Below are positions 13,033 to 25,113 of a stretch of DNA of 64,000 nt, one piece after another. The translations under genes were made by a program, and so were the position numbers. Source of the stretch: Cavia porcellus (Eukaryota > Chordata > Mammalia > Rodentia > Caviidae); NCBI RefSeq assembly GCF_034190915.1, contig NW_026947485.1, forward strand, positions 129,639,337 through 129,703,336. The letters run 5' to 3'. Within the stretch, counting starts at the first letter, position 1, and each line of letters begins with the position of its first letter. Under the pieces are notes generated by a model. The model was given only the letters and a program-made list of their open reading frames with translations. It made no database searches and had not been told where the DNA came from.

Positions 13033-14482
13033 GTAGATGAACGATCTCCACTGAATTTCACATATAGTGACTCTGTTTTTTTTAGTAACTCTGTTTTAGA
13101 CACAAACATAAATGCCAAGGTAGATGTGTTTTTCTGTAACTTAAATCTCTACAGGTTCTTTTTCTAAAACTATAAGGACTTAAGCTTACCTTTTCCTGTC
13201 TCTAAGTCACAGAAACAAGGCATCTGAGATGATGGCTCACCCATATATATACAAAGCTTAGTGTGAATCTGTGTCTCCCAAAATCCAGATGTGAAGGCCA
13301 ACTGTTCAAGCTCATAAAGAGAACATAGCCCTCTTTACAGAGACTCCCTGGAAGGGAAGCTCCAACCAAATCTGTGCAGTGATGTCTTGTCCTTAAGTTC
13401 CAGCAAGAGCTTTTCTCAGGTTTACACCCCGATTTCACATTAGATTTTAGCCGTTAAGTCTTAAAGGGGCATGATTGTGACATATTCCTATTTCTTTTTT
13501 CAAAGTTGAGGCTCCACTAACTAGTCCCATAACTTTAAACTTCATAGCTTTTGTAATCATAACTAAGATCAACCATAAGAAAAATGTCCATTAAAATATA
13601 CCTTCTTAGAACAACTGAAGAGTTAGTGTTTTACTGCAGCAACAAGAGTATTATCGATGTGGATTGTAATTGATTTCAGTACAATTTTAGAAAAAAAAGT
13701 AGCAATGTAAAATGATTTTACAATGTAGTTTTCTGTGACAATGACCATCAGAAAATTTGGAAGAAATTTCTCTTTTTTTGAGAATTGATTATTTTACAAA
13801 CAAGGCTGCTTCCTGCAGTGTGCCATTTGATGATAGAAATTCTAACACTGAATTCAAAAGTAAAATAATTTCTACTTTGTAGAACAATCTAATATCATTT
13901 TTTCTAAAATCAGCTAGGATATGTTGTAAAATAGTAACTACCAAAACTTCATTGGCATGCTATTTAATTCTAAAAGGCATGTTAGATCCTCATGTCTGAC
14001 TTAATTTACTTGCTATCTTGGGCACTTCTATTGTTCTGTTATGAAAGAGATTAAACTAGTAATAGGGTAAACTATGTTTTTCTAAATAATAGACAAAGGC
14101 TATTTGTAATTATTCAATGTTGAATAGAAGTTGCAACAAGAAACATTGATAGGTTTTGCTTTTGATTATGCCTAAACACTCTAACCCAATTTAAATAACT
14201 TAATTTCCTTATATGCATAATTTTAGGTTCTCGCTTAAAAAATTCTTATGAATATCTTGATAAGACTAGAAGCAAATAAAAATATATGTAGAAGCAAAAA
14301 TATAGACATTCAATTTTATGAATAAGAGAAGAAAAGAATTTCTGACTGAAAATCCATAATGACTTTTGAACATTTTACCCAAAGCTAAATTTCATTTTCT
14401 CATTTTCACTTTTGGTAGGTAAAGGATCAAGTCGTTTAACTCTCAAGGCTACATACTTTCTCCTTGATGAAGTCTACACAGA

Positions 14483-14672
14483 AGCTGGGCATGATGATGC
14501 GTGCCTGTAATCCCAGCACTCTGGGACACTGAGGCAGGAGGAGCCCAAGTTCTAGCCTAGGCCAGGCAACTTAACGATTTAACTAAAATCTGACTCAAAA
14601 TTTAAAATGGGCTAAGGATGCAACAAATAGTCTCAGTTCAATTCGCAGTATCTCTCTGTTACAAAAAAGAAA
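14483..14672 (+). mobile_element. B1 + ID composite SINE, plus
   Basis: gctgggcatgatgatgcgtg cctgtaatcccagcactctg ... ctgaggcaggaggagcccaa (7SL part), then aatgggctaaggatgcaaca ... tcagttcaattcgcagtatc (ID part). A poly-A run follows at about 14722-14747. Confidence 0.85.
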
Positions 14673-14720
14673 GAAAAAGTTTTACACAGAAATCAATCCA
14701 TACTCAAAAAACACCAGCTC

Positions 14721-14747
14721 TTAAAAAAAAAAAAAAAAAAAAAAAAT
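14721..14747. repeat. Poly-A run
   Basis: About 25 consecutive A, about 50 bp past the SINE composite. Confidence 0.95.
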
Positions 14748-15123
14748 TGAATTGGGAAGTCTTACTTGACTCCCCAAGTCACAACATTGGAAAGTAGGGC
14801 CTCAAGGAGTGCTAATTCGGTCACCAGGATAGGGCACTTATGAATACCATTAGTGTCCCTGTGAAAGAGAACCCAGAGAGCACCCCTGCCCCTCTGACAG
14901 GAGACATGCGGGTTTCCAGCTGTGAGCCAGAAAGTGAATCCCACCAGAAGGCAGATCTGCTGAGCCCTGATCAGAGTTGCCAGACTCTACGCTGAGAAAA
15001 TGAACGCTTGTTGTCTTAAGCCCCAGAGTTCGCGGTATTCTGGTTATAGCAGCCTGGCTCTGCTGAGACATCACCTCGGTTAAACAAGCAAGGAGAGATG
15101 CTAAATGACAACTACGTTTTTGT

Positions 15124-15202
15124 TTTTGGTACCGGGAATTGGATTCAGGACCTTGTGCTTGCCAGGCAGGCGCTTTGCCCCTGAGCTACATCCCCGAACA
15201 CC
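15124..15202 (-). mobile_element. ID-type SINE, minus
   Basis: ggtaccgggaattggattca, gccaggcaggcgctttgccc ctgagctacatccccga: complement of a fairly intact ID body. Confidence 0.85.
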
Positions 15203-15530
15203 AACTACTTTTTGAGGCAGATTTTTTATATCAAGTACTGGACTTCATAGACATAAAACCAATGGTCAAAGACGTTCATACTTATATAGAAATAATTAAA
15301 ATGAAAATGTGATATTGTAGTACACATTTTTCATACTGATTTTCATAAAAAAAGACTGTTACAAGATGAAGATAATCACAAAAATTCTCAGTCTCCAGGT
15401 TTAAAAAATTCATTTTAAAAGGAATCTTATCAATGTGTCTCATTTTTCTTCTTAGTATATGTGATGCTGAAGCAAGCACTACATTTTTGCTTAAACTCGA
15501 ATTTATTTTTAAAAAACACTCGGTACTATT

Positions 15531-15670
15531 CAGGCACAGTAAAATAACCCTGTAATTCCAGCTCTCAGAAGGCAGAGGCAGGAAGACTGCTTTGAATTCA
15601 AGGCCACCTTGGGCTACATAATGAATTTAAGACCAGCCTAAACTACAGAATGAGTCGTTCTCCTCAAAAG
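15531..15670 (+). mobile_element. B1/Alu-like SINE, plus
   Basis: caggcacagtaaaataaccctgtaattcc, aaggcagaggcaggaagact, ttcaaggccaccttgggcta and gaccagcctaaactacagaa: a B1 with the repeated ggctacat/aactacag blocks. Confidence 0.85.
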
Positions 15671-16227
15671 AAAAAATATTGAATACTAATAACTGATGAA
15701 TAACACAACCAGCAATGGTCACATATCACATTTTCCAAGAACCTGAGAAGAAACATAGCCATTAAACATTTAACACTTATAATAGCTCATTGGGAAAATG
15801 AACATATATTAAATAAAACTTTAGGAATTCATGACTTCTGAACATTTTTAAATAAATAATCACATTAAACATTACATTATTATGTTCATAAATTAAAATG
15901 TAGATTAAATAGATACTTTTATCAGGATAGAGCAGAAGCCAGCAAACTTTTAGGAAGGTTGCATGATGACTTAGAAATTTATTCCTCAGGGAACATCAAT
16001 TTCTGGCTAGCAATAACTCCATGTACATGTGTCCACATCCCTTGCTTGATATAGAATAGTTGTAAAAATATATTTGTCCACTTTGAAAATAATTTTATTT
16101 CGAAATTCTTTGCAATGGCTTTTTTCCATCACATTCATCCTGTTCTTCAAATGTCACTTAAGAGTTTTTTTAAAGAGATGTTTTTTTTTTGAAGTCTAAC
16201 AATGAAGTTCTTAAAGCCTGAGTACTT

Positions 16228-16310
16228 AGGGGTTACAGGCGTGTCCGTGGAAGAGCACAGGCTTAGCACTTGCAAGGCCTTGGGTGCAAAGCCCAGCACC
16301 AAAAGAAATA
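16228..16310 (+). mobile_element. ID-type SINE, plus
   Basis: aggggttacaggcgtgtccgtggaagagca and cttgcaaggccttgggtgcaaagcccagcacc; the A box is damaged (no tagctcag), the B box end is readable. Confidence 0.7.
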
Positions 16311-17034
16311 CAAACAAAACTCTCAGTATTTTAACCACTTCTCACTTTCAAAAAATGGCATTAAAAGGTTAATAAGCCATATAAATCTCAAACTGAGCAG
16401 TGACCCCTTGGAAGAAATGAAAACAGAGAGCAGTTTTCTCTTCCATTCTTAACATCTGAACATCACATTCAGAGGACACAGCAAGTGAAACAGCCTTTCT
16501 ACGCTTTTGAAGAACACACAGGTGTTCCAAGGAGGCAGGAATCAGACAGACAACTGAGTACGATTTAATGTTTGCTAATTCTTGTTACAGGCAAGGAAAA
16601 ATATTACTAAAACTAATTACATCTACCTTTCTCTCTCACTAAATCTACTTCTCATTTTTGTTGCTTTTTTATCTTTAAAACAATGTATGAGGGGCCTTAG
16701 AACATTTTGTTGGGTCAAAGAATAGAGTCCCCTCAGCAGAAAGTAATGTTTTAGGTAAAGTTATGCACAAATTTGTATGTTACTGCACACCTCCCCAAGC
16801 AAGTGACACACACCCTGCTCTCACACTCATACACATTCATTTTCCTCATGGTTTGTAAGGATATAGATAATTTTCAGAAAGGACACACGCTTTAGTAGGA
16901 AGCATCTAAACATGAGTACTTAGGGGAAAAAGTGCTCGTATTCAAGCTTTTGTTTGTTTTCTTAGAGGGCATTGAGAATATGGGAAGAAGTTTCTCCTTT
17001 GCTGTTAATTCCATTGCAAAGCTGATTTGCTAAC

Positions 17035-17310
17035 TAAATGGTTTCTTTTGTTCACCCATAAAGGAAGGGCTAGAAATGCAGTCCAGTGGTTTCTAGGTGG
17101 TGCTGCAGCAAAAGTAAGTGAAATCAGTAAACTACAAATGTGGAAGTATTTTAAAAGCATGGTGGTAGCTAATGGTATTGTTATTAATTAATGATAAAAA
17201 GGGTCTCAAACTTGGAAACAATTGGTTCAATTACTTTAGTGACCTAATTACTTTTAGCTACTTGTGGTTTAAAGCTTGAATGTAACCAGCTTACTCTTAT
17301 CTCTAGGAAT
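17035..17310. other. Unique stretch; possible conserved non-coding element
   Basis: No repeat recognised. It has clustered homeodomain-type cores (ttattaattaatgat, acaattggttcaattac, gacctaattac) and a ggtggtgctgcagca block. Supported only by composition. Confidence 0.2.
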
Positions 17311-18486
17311 CAAATGAGATTCTCCATGGAGATACTTTTTAATTGTCCATTAAAAATTTGTTTTATTATTATAAAAAATGTTTTATTATTTCCCTTTTTA
17401 TGTATCAACATGCAAAGCCTTGCATTTTTCCCCCAAATCTTTTTTCAGATACAAAATCCAATGATGTGGCTTCCTATCATGTTAGCATAGCAGTTCCAAA
17501 ATTCAAGGTAGCTTAATTTTATACAGAGAAAGATACGTATGTTACAGTTCTAAAAAGAATAGCATACAAAAATTAAGATCACAAAAGTGGCTACTGTGGG
17601 AATTAATTTTCAAATTCTAAAAGGCTTTTCTTTGTTTTATAAATCTATTCACTCAGCAAGACAAGTTAAGAGGACAGGCTTTGTCATTATGGGTTTGAGT
17701 ATGAAGCAACGTAATACTTAGTTGTAGAATGTTCAACAAGCTGCAAATCCAAATGTTTCTATACCCAAAAGGTAGGGATCAGATCCAACTTTTCAGAAAT
17801 GTTGCAAGAGTCAAGTGGTATTCTGGTATATGAAATATTTAGCATGGTTCGTTGCGAACTAAAACACTTAACATACAGTATCCACTGTATTAGTGGTTTT
17901 ATATATGTACCCATAAACTGATGTTAAGGAAAATAGAAATGATCAATGGGAAAACAGTAATTTTAAAAAGTTGAAGTTTTGTTCTGAGTAGCATTTCCTT
18001 GAAAACTATGCACTCTATTTAAATGTTTTCTGCAAAACAAATTCTAAGCTGTCTGTGCCTTATCAAACGTGAAGAATCAGAATGGTTGGGAATAGCACTA
18101 AACACAGAAAACCCTATCCTAACTTCCATGATGATTTTTTTGCCTTATTCTCCCCTTTAAAGGAGCTGAAATAAACAGTTCTAATTTTTATTCTTAACCT
18201 TGTAGGTCACTTTGTGGACATTACCATGGTGAGATCAACTGTACAGGCGGAAATCAGACTGAATGGTGAATGTTCACCTGGGAAAGGGTTAAATGGGTTC
18301 TCCCCTCCCTGCTGAAGGCAAAGCCATCCTCGACAATCAGAGAACACAGAAAGCACTGAGCTTGTGCCATGTGAACACAGAACTGACAGGCCGGAAAGTC
18401 TTTATGGTCAATCCTATCAAGCCCCAAATCTTACTTTTGACTTTCTTTACATGCTAATAAATATGCTACATCAGTGATATTCTTAC

Positions 18487-18658
18487 CTACAGACTGGTAG
18501 GACAGAATCAGCTGCTTTACAAACCCTAATGATGTTGAGGCTTTCACTTTGCACTTGCATATTGAGGGAGTGGTATGGACGTAGAGATAGATGCTTTTTG
18601 AAACAAAAGCACTGTGTGCCTGCTGTCTCTGGCATTGGAGAAATGAGCTGGATCTTCC
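18487..18658 (-). other. Candidate unproven exon in the intron after KIAA0825 third coding exon
   Basis: On the minus strand, tgtgtttctgctcag|GG is a good acceptor and CTGTAG|gtaaga a strong donor, bounding 172 bp. If spliced to the preceding exon (phase 1), the junction gives GGG and an open frame: GKIQLISPMPET, CFCFKKHLSLRPYHS, LNMQVQSESLN, CKAADSVLPVC. It leaves in phase 2. The phase fit and signals favour a real exon. Against it, the segment does not match what I recall of the human protein after HALV, and another frame across it is also open for 105 codons. Since 172 is not a multiple of 3, it cannot be a frame-neutral cassette. It may be a lineage-specific, poison or decoy exon. Confidence 0.25.
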
Positions 18659-19194
18659 CTGAGCAGAAACACACATCACTGCTAAATCCTTACCTTGCCT
18701 GATTTCAATATATGCCCAGAATAGACATGGATTTCTTTGCATCGACAATCCAGAATAACTGCATTTCTAATTTGCTGTGATCTTAATTTTAATTATCTGT
18801 TCAAAAATGCTTTTATAAGAATAAAAATCAAAAACTGAAAACAAAAAAAAAACTTACTTGTAAGATCAAAGAAGGGAAAAAAAAAACACCCCACAAAGAA
18901 TTATTAAGAATAGTATCAGACGTAAGTTGGAAGGACAAATTCCACTTCCTGCTTTTGCTTATTCACCTACCGCCTCCCTACTCTCTAATCCTTACAAAAT
19001 GTGCAACCACAGGAAATGAGCAGTTTCATATTATTTCTAAGTTTCACTCAGGAGAGGGAAACACACAGACAGAGATCTAAAGGAAGGCTTTTGTACCTTC
19101 TACAGAGGCATACAAAGCCACTTTTTTTGCCATTTCAAATGCCGAATTACAGAGCTAAACTTTGGTGTGGTCATATGAGTGAGAAGTCTAGACT

Positions 19195-19300
19195 TAAAAG
19201 GATCCTTAGATATTAGGTTAAAGGACTTCCCTAAGGTCACAAAGCAAGAGGCTAAGGCAATGAGGCAATCAAGACCAGAACATGACTCACAATCAACAGA
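19195..19300 (-). mobile_element. MIR remnant, minus
   Basis: ggttaaaggacttccctaaggtcacaaagcaag is the complement of the MIR core region (ttgcccaaggtcacacagc). Confidence 0.55.
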
Positions 19301-19358
19301 ACAAGCAAAACCACTCCGAACCTGAAACTACATTATTATTTTAAAGGGACTGATGATT

Positions 19359-19467
19359 AGCTGTTCATGGTAGTGCATATCTGTAATCCTAGCATTCCAT
19401 AGGCTGAGGCAGGAGGATTGCTGCTGTGAGCTCAAGGCAAGCCTGCCCTAAACAAACAAACAAAAAA
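19359..19467 (+). mobile_element. B1-like SINE, 3'-shortened, plus
   Basis: agctgttcatggtagtgcat atctgtaatcctagcattcc ataggctgaggcaggaggatt, ending early in aaacaaacaaacaaaa. About 100 bp instead of about 140. Confidence 0.82.
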
Positions 19468-21097
19468 TAGTAACAAACAAGGAATGAATGATAACTGAAT
19501 AAATCATAGTTTCTCTTATTTTTTTACTCCATTTACTGTTTCTTGTTATTTTAAATTTTATATTCTACTAGTGCAAGATTAAAATATAACAAGCATAATT
19601 GTCATGAGAATTCCTGTGGATTCTTTTCTGCTGCTTCCAGAAGAAATGAGGCACAACAGAGTGAAGAGAAGAAATATCCTTGTAGGAAGCTCACCCTTCT
19701 CTGACACAGTACCCACACTAATGCTTCTTCCGGTAGAGTTTTGTATGCTTGCCTCAAGACAAAGTTACTCTTGCTGATGTCATCACTTAAATGGTCACGG
19801 CCAGTTGGAAACTAGGCTTTTGATTGGGCTCCTTTCCAATTGCACGTTGTGTCTGTTTAAGAATTCTACCTGTAGGGCCTTTTTTTTTTAACCCTGAAGC
19901 ACTTTGTTTCTGAGGGGTTCTTCCCGAACCCTTCTTAGTAAATGAGAGAGCTTAGGACTGTGAAAGATATAGGTTACTGAGTTCTCTCTCCTACTGGAGA
20001 CACTTAGAAAACTTCCACAGAATCAAAGTGATGGATCATACTCTCTAAGGTCTTTCCTGTTGAAGATCACAATAACTTCAAGAAGAACTAGGAGTAAGAT
20101 ATACCAGGGATCATGAAATTTATCTTTGAACTGCAGTCTCCCTAACTGCACCTTACATAACAATATACAAGATTTTTTAAACTGAAACTTACTATACACA
20201 CATACACAATTCAGTTTTTATCCAACATTGAGAAAAGTAGCATTTACTTAAATCCAGAGGAAATATGATTTTCAGGTAAAAATGAATTAACCACTTAATC
20301 ATTCCAAATGTCGCCATAGAAAGATACTATAAGACTAGCATGGTTCTCCACAAATAGAGATGAGACTTGTGTATATGTGAATATGGATCTGAAAGAGATA
20401 AAATCAAATCAGAGTACAATGAAAATGCTTTACAAATCTCTAGCTCTGTGAAAGATGATTATCGTGACTTGAAAGCCTTATAAGTAAAAAACCCCAAAAT
20501 CTGAATATATCATAAAATTTTAAGAAATCAACAATTTGCCCTGAAAAAATTAGAAAACAAATTATAAAATTATAGATTAATATGAGATTTATTAAGACAT
20601 TGTTCTTTAATCATTTGTGAAACTTTATAAGAATAACTATAAAAACAATATTGCTCTCTTCTAAGAAAGATCACCGAATCATAAAGATTCAGTAACATTT
20701 ATATAAGCAGTATTTCATCATTAACTTCAAATAACAAGAAAATTGTCAGTCACACATTTCTGAGTGTATTATAAATTAAAACAGCACATGCTTTCTAAGA
20801 AATACAACATTCAAAGCCATATGAATATAAAAGACAAAAAAGATGGAGGAATTTAAGGTCTGGGATCAGCTTTTGTGTAAAGAAATTGAAGTATCTGCCT
20901 AGTACCTTATTACAAGAAAATGCCTAAGGAGATTGTTAGCATATTTTAAATATGTCCAGGAGAGCCTGAAGTGAGTTGCAGCCAGAAGTCACTTTGGGTT
21001 TCCAGGTGAAAGCTAACTCCAGAAGGTCCAGCTGCCAGGGCAGGGTAAGGCAGGCCAGTTGAGTAGGGTGGGGCGGGTGGGATCGGACAGCACATCA

Positions 21098-21134
21098 TAG
21101 CATGGCATGCCATGGCATGGCATAGCATAGCACA
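21098..21134. repeat. Short ATGGC/ATAGC pentamer array
   Basis: Units catag, catgg, catgc, catgg, catgg, catag, catag follow each other; the centre ggcatgcc is palindromic. Confidence 0.85.
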
Positions 21135-21350
21135 AAAACCACATTAAGTTAGTTCCTTAGGTAACCAGCACAAGCTAATTGTATGCCAGTTATGAATCAC
21201 TGTCAATAAAAAAGGAGAAGACATTTAAGGAGTACTACAAACAGTATAGGACATATTCCTATGTCAAAAAAGAACAGTATTTTGTAAATTATTTTTAAGC
21301 TAATTATCCCATGTCTTGCAGTGTTTTTGACACACAGTTTTCTGACATAT

Positions 21351-21466
21351 AAAGATAATATCCCAAGGCTAAAGACGTAGCTTAGCAGTAGAGCACTTGT
21401 CTAGCATGTGTAAGGCTCTGAATTTAATCCTTAACACTGGATGGGAAATAAAAGATAATATCCCAA
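21351..21466 (+). mobile_element. ID-type SINE with intact 16-bp target-site duplication, plus
   Basis: The body, 21367-21445, has acgtagcttagcagtagagc and ctagcatgtgtaaggctctg. It is bracketed by exact copies of AAAGATAATATCCCAA at 21351-21366 and 21451-21466. The perfect duplication proves insertion by target-primed reverse transcription, although the body itself is diverged. Confidence 0.92.
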
Positions 21467-21482
21467 ACAACTGCGAACAGAG

Positions 21483-21610
21483 GAAGCCCCTCTCTTTGGC
21501 TTATTAGCTGTGGGACCTTAGGAAATATTTACTTGTTTGAGTCTCAGTTTTCCCATACAAAAAGTATAAGCAAAGTATTCAGAAGGTTAAATGAACTCAT
21601 ATATAAAGTC
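21483..21610 (+). mobile_element. MIR SINE, plus
   Basis: ttagctgtgggaccttaggaaatatttact, agtctcagttttcccatacaaaaagtata and ggttaaatgaactcatat follow the MIR consensus order. Confidence 0.75.
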
Positions 21611-22023
21611 TTACAAAATCTTATACATAACAAGCAATAATCATTTATATACTCAAGGAACATCGATAAATTATTTATGGATCATTCAAGAAAGAGCAGC
21701 CTTCAGTCTAAATACAAAATCAGAGGAAATTTAAGATTCAGCAGATTCCAATTGTGCTACTTCATCAAGGACACAGTAGGACAGTAGCTTGCTGGGAAGA
21801 TAGCAAGCAGACAAATTCTGTTTAATGCATTAATAAATCACTACAAACGAATTACTCTATAAACAAAAATACTTTAAAGTTGGGATTGTATAGTCTTCAA
21901 ACATGAAGAGTGAGGGTAGGTTGGAGAAGAGTGAGACTAACATTAGAAGTATACAGAGGACTCAGAAGAGGGTGACTAAGTGGGCTACACTATTCCCCTC
22001 CTGAGTTTGAGTCAGCAGGGTAT

Positions 22024-22222
22024 AGTTAGAGAGCAAGGGCTCTAGAGTCAGGCAGACATGAATTTGAATCCTGACTTCACTCTCTGGACTTGAACAACTT
22101 AGTTAAAACCTCTATGCCTTAGCTTCCTCACTGTATCATGAAGATAATAATGGTATCTACCTTGTTGGGTGGTTAGAGGAACTAAGCATGATACTGCACC
22201 TCACTTTCTGAATGAATAAATG
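22024..22222 (+). mobile_element. MIR SINE, nearly full length, plus
   Basis: gagagcaagggctctagagt caggcagacatgaatttgaa tcctgacttcactctctgga, then cctctatgccttagcttcct, gataataatggtatctacct and gaatgaataaatgtcag. The best-preserved MIR in the window. Confidence 0.9.
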
Positions 22223-22424
22223 TCAGCAGTCAGTTGTTATGTAAGACACATCCTTTCTGTACATTTTACCCAAAATATCAAAGCCTGGGTGAGCATAAAG
22301 TTATTGGTATATATTAAAGATAATATAATATATTCCATTGAAAGCACTCTAGTTTCATTCAAGGAGGAATATCAATTATTATTGCTCATTTCAAAACTGC
22401 ATTTCTCTAATAAACAAAACTTGG

Positions 22425-22457
22425 TAACTGGATAAAATATTAACTGGATAAAATATT
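22425..22457. repeat. Tandem duplication of a 16-17-bp unit
   Basis: TAACTGGATAAAATAT occurs twice in direct succession. Confidence 0.9.
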
Positions 22458-22699
22458 AGTGAAAAACATGACCAATCTCTTCTGTTTGGCATTTCTCATG
22501 CAGCGGTGGTGTCTCATGTAGTTTTCTTCCTAATTCTGTGTCTAGCTTAGAACCTTAAATGTAATAGTTACTAAATGACAGTCACTGGAAAATAAAGCTG
22601 AATGAATTGATTTTTGGACAGCTCACCTGAATACTGCTGTTTGAAATTTCTTCCATGGGTGACAAAATATTTAATCTACACTTTGAAATGATGTACAAC

Positions 22700-22915
22700 A
22701 GCACAGGGGTTGAGAATACAGGTGCCGGAGACACAAAGAACTATATTTGAATCTTGATTCTGCTTATGAAATCTCACTTCATACAACATGATCCAGGACA
22801 AGTTAATCGTTCTAAGCTTTTTTTCTCTCATTCAGAAAACTGGTCTGATAAGGGATGTGCTGTCCCCAGCACAATCTTTGCCTATGGAAAGTGCTCATTT
22901 AACAAGTGATTTATA
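22700..22915 (+). mobile_element. MIR SINE, plus
   Basis: acaggggttgagaatacagg tgccggagacacaaa, tttgaatcttgattctgctt, ttaatcgttctaagcttttt and ctcattcagaaaactggtct. The third MIR within 1.5 kb in the same orientation. Confidence 0.75.
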
Positions 22916-23399
22916 CTAAAGTTCAAATAATAGAGCTTAAAAAAGATAATGCCATCAAACTGTGGAAAATATTTCCAGTTTAGCGTTAAAGTAGACAGGA
23001 CACATGGACTTCTCTGTCACAAACAGGAAAATATCTCAGGATCTGTCCTAAGATCGCATACCAATTTACACATGTTTTCAGCCATATGGATCTTTTCTTT
23101 GGTTATATGCTATATTTAGCATACGTAAAATATTTACAATGGAAATAGTTTATAAGTAAGGTGGAAATTTTTGTTAGAGAATACCGAAATTGTGGAAAAT
23201 AAGTGCACTTGTGAAATACAAAAAATTTATGCTAACAATGAAAATGAAAAATCTAATTTGAGCAAAATTGCAGTAAACTAACCAGTTTTGTATTTTTCTA
23301 TGATCCACTTTGCTGTATCTCTGTTCTGCAAATGTCATTCAGCTTCCAGAGGAAAGTGGAAATTTCAAGAAAAAATATTACTGTACTTAAAAGTTCCTA

Positions 23400-24025
23400 T
23401 GTCAATGTTAATTTGATCTTCTGGTGCTTAAATAGTGAAGATAAGTAAAAATATATTGAGATATGGAAATAATAAAAAAGCTTATACATAGAAAAATCCC
23501 TAACTTACCAAGTGATAATTTTCAAATACTTAAATAATGTAGATTATAAATCTAGTTGAAAATATATTTCTGGGGTTCATGATTAATAACTTTAAAATAA
23601 TCATATTTTACCTCATTTGTTATCCACTGATGGAAAACTTAAACCATGACCAAAAAGTTTATTATATATAATAATTTCTTTCCTCTTTAAAATTTTTTAA
23701 ATAAAATTAGGAATTTCCAAATCACCTTTTAATTGTCTACATTCACATAGAAAAATTAAAGAAATCTTTAAAATTATCTATATATTCCTAAGAAATTAAA
23801 ATATAAAATTTTGGAATTAATATTTCATAATTTCTCTCATATTGCCTGACTAAAATATTAATAAGTTTTATATCTCTAATTTTAGTTCATATAAATTTCA
23901 ACAAATTTTAAGGGACTCTTCTTTATTTAATAATGCTTTTGCTTTAGATGATATAATAAATTAAAAATTAAGCTTTTATGTTATACATATAACTGTATAT
24001 CCACATATACAGTTTCACCTAATAC
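23400..24025. other. Very AT-rich stretch without recognisable features
   Basis: Long runs of A/T with many ttaatatt/aaattt words. I see no frame, repeat core or site. Confidence 0.6.
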
Positions 24026-24129
24026 TTGATAATTTGTCATATGCAATCAAGAGAAAATAAACACTTATTTGCTAAATTTTTTGCTTACATTTTCTATATC
24101 ATTAACAATTTAACGAAAAGAAAACACTT

Positions 24130-24234
24130 AGGGGCTGGGAATTTAGCTCGGCAGCACAAGCACCTGCTGAGAAAGCGCAAGGTCATGAGTTCAGTCTGCA
24201 TAAAAAGCAAAACAACAACAACAACTAAAAAAAC
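24130..24234 (+). mobile_element. ID-type SINE, plus
   Basis: ggggctgggaatttagctcg gcagcacaagcacctgctga gaaagcgcaaggtcatgagt, with an aacaacaacaac tail. Short flanking direct repeats (aaaacactt) are present. It lies about 210 bp beyond the KIAA0825 third-exon donor. Confidence 0.9.
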
Positions 24235-24302
24235 ACTTCTTTGATTATACTTACATAAAAAGCAATGCATAAAAGATAAATGTATGCTGCAAAATTTCAT
24301 TA

Positions 24303-24320
24303 TTTATTTTCTGATTTATT
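24303..24320 (-). terminator. Two possible AATAAA poly-A signals after KIAA0825 third coding exon
   Basis: Minus-strand AATAAA occurs at 24320-24315 and 24308-24303, about 125-140 bp beyond the donor and the in-frame TAG at 24441-24439. They could serve a transcript that reads through the donor and ends in the intron. AATAAA is frequent in AT-rich DNA, so the signal is weak on its own. Confidence 0.35.
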
Positions 24321-24443
24321 TCCAAGTTTGCAATGAGTGTTAACCAAAAGAAAAACCAAAAACCAAATAAATAAACAATCCCTCCCATTAAAGATATCAA
24401 AAAGTTTAAGTTAAACCAAACAGAAAATTTAAATGTCACTAAC

Positions 24444-25113
24444 CCAAGGCATGCACAGTTCTTCTATGCTTGCTGGAGCTCTTGCTTGTTTTAACCACAC
24501 GAACAGCATTTTCTTTGAACTGCAGCTCACAAAAGCTTTTAAGAAATTGTCCCATTTCTTCTGTGATTGTATCCAAGTATGTCTCTTTAATGAATTTCAC
24601 TGTTGAGGATGGAGCTAAGATTTCACATAGTATGCTAAAATCCTCCTTTATCATTGAACATAACTTAAGCATTGTACTTGGGTATCCGTGAGCTATTACA
24701 TCCAAATTCAAATCTCTGCTGTAGGAAGGAAATCTGTTCTGCAGAAGTTTAGTCAGCAGTTTATTCTGTATGCTTTGGTACTTGATCACAACTTCTGATT
24801 CTGAATAGAGAAACAAAAGTTGTTGCAGGCACTCATTTTTCAATACAATTTTTTGCTGTGAACTGTTTACTTCATTATGGCTTTGTAATCTGTTCACTAT
24901 GAAGCGTCGAAGATGCAGTCTTATATCATCCCACCTGGACTTTGCATCCATAGAGGAATGATCTTCAACAGAATGCAGAGAAGTCCTAGACAGAAGATGA
25001 AAAGGCGCTTCACTTAAAATTGATGGTAGTGAAATACTATTCTGGCAGGACAGGTCCCAGAGCAAATCCAGTATTATTTCTTCTTGATTTTGTTCATTCT
25101 TCAACAAATCTTG
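24444..25113 (-). CDS. KIAA0825: KIAA0825 third coding exon, residues 101-323 plus first base of codon 324
   Basis: This is the longest real coding stretch in the window (670 bp). The acceptor is tttactttcaccag|CAA (start 25113) and the donor is CCTTGG|gttagt (end 24444). It enters in phase 0 and leaves in phase 1. It reads [12 protein letters not shown], then [84 protein letters not shown] and finally [18 protein letters not shown]. These blocks match human KIAA0825 as I remember it with only scattered changes, and the frame is intact. The N-terminal 320 residues look helical, with a basic Ser/Lys-rich segment at the end. The larger conserved domain of the family (DUF4495, as I recall) lies beyond this exon. 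A TAG follows one codon past the donor, so intron retention gives a 324-residue protein. Confidence 0.97.

Larger units (their letters stand above)
1..24443 (-). other. KIAA0825 intron following the third coding exon (partial, runs off the window)
   Basis: Apart from the repeats listed separately, I see only AT-rich non-coding sequence. The open frames here are 60-105 codons, lack recognisable motifs and are mostly broken by SINE remnants. No further exon with the expected continuation of the protein was recognised. An intron of more than 24 kb is plausible, because the human gene spans several hundred kilobases. Confidence 0.7.

Noticed and set aside
18431..18748. 105-codon frame overlapping the exon candidate at 18.5 kb
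   Set aside because: It runs through both candidate splice sites and gives Ser/Gln-rich text without family resemblance; the alternative frame bounded by splice sites is the better reading.
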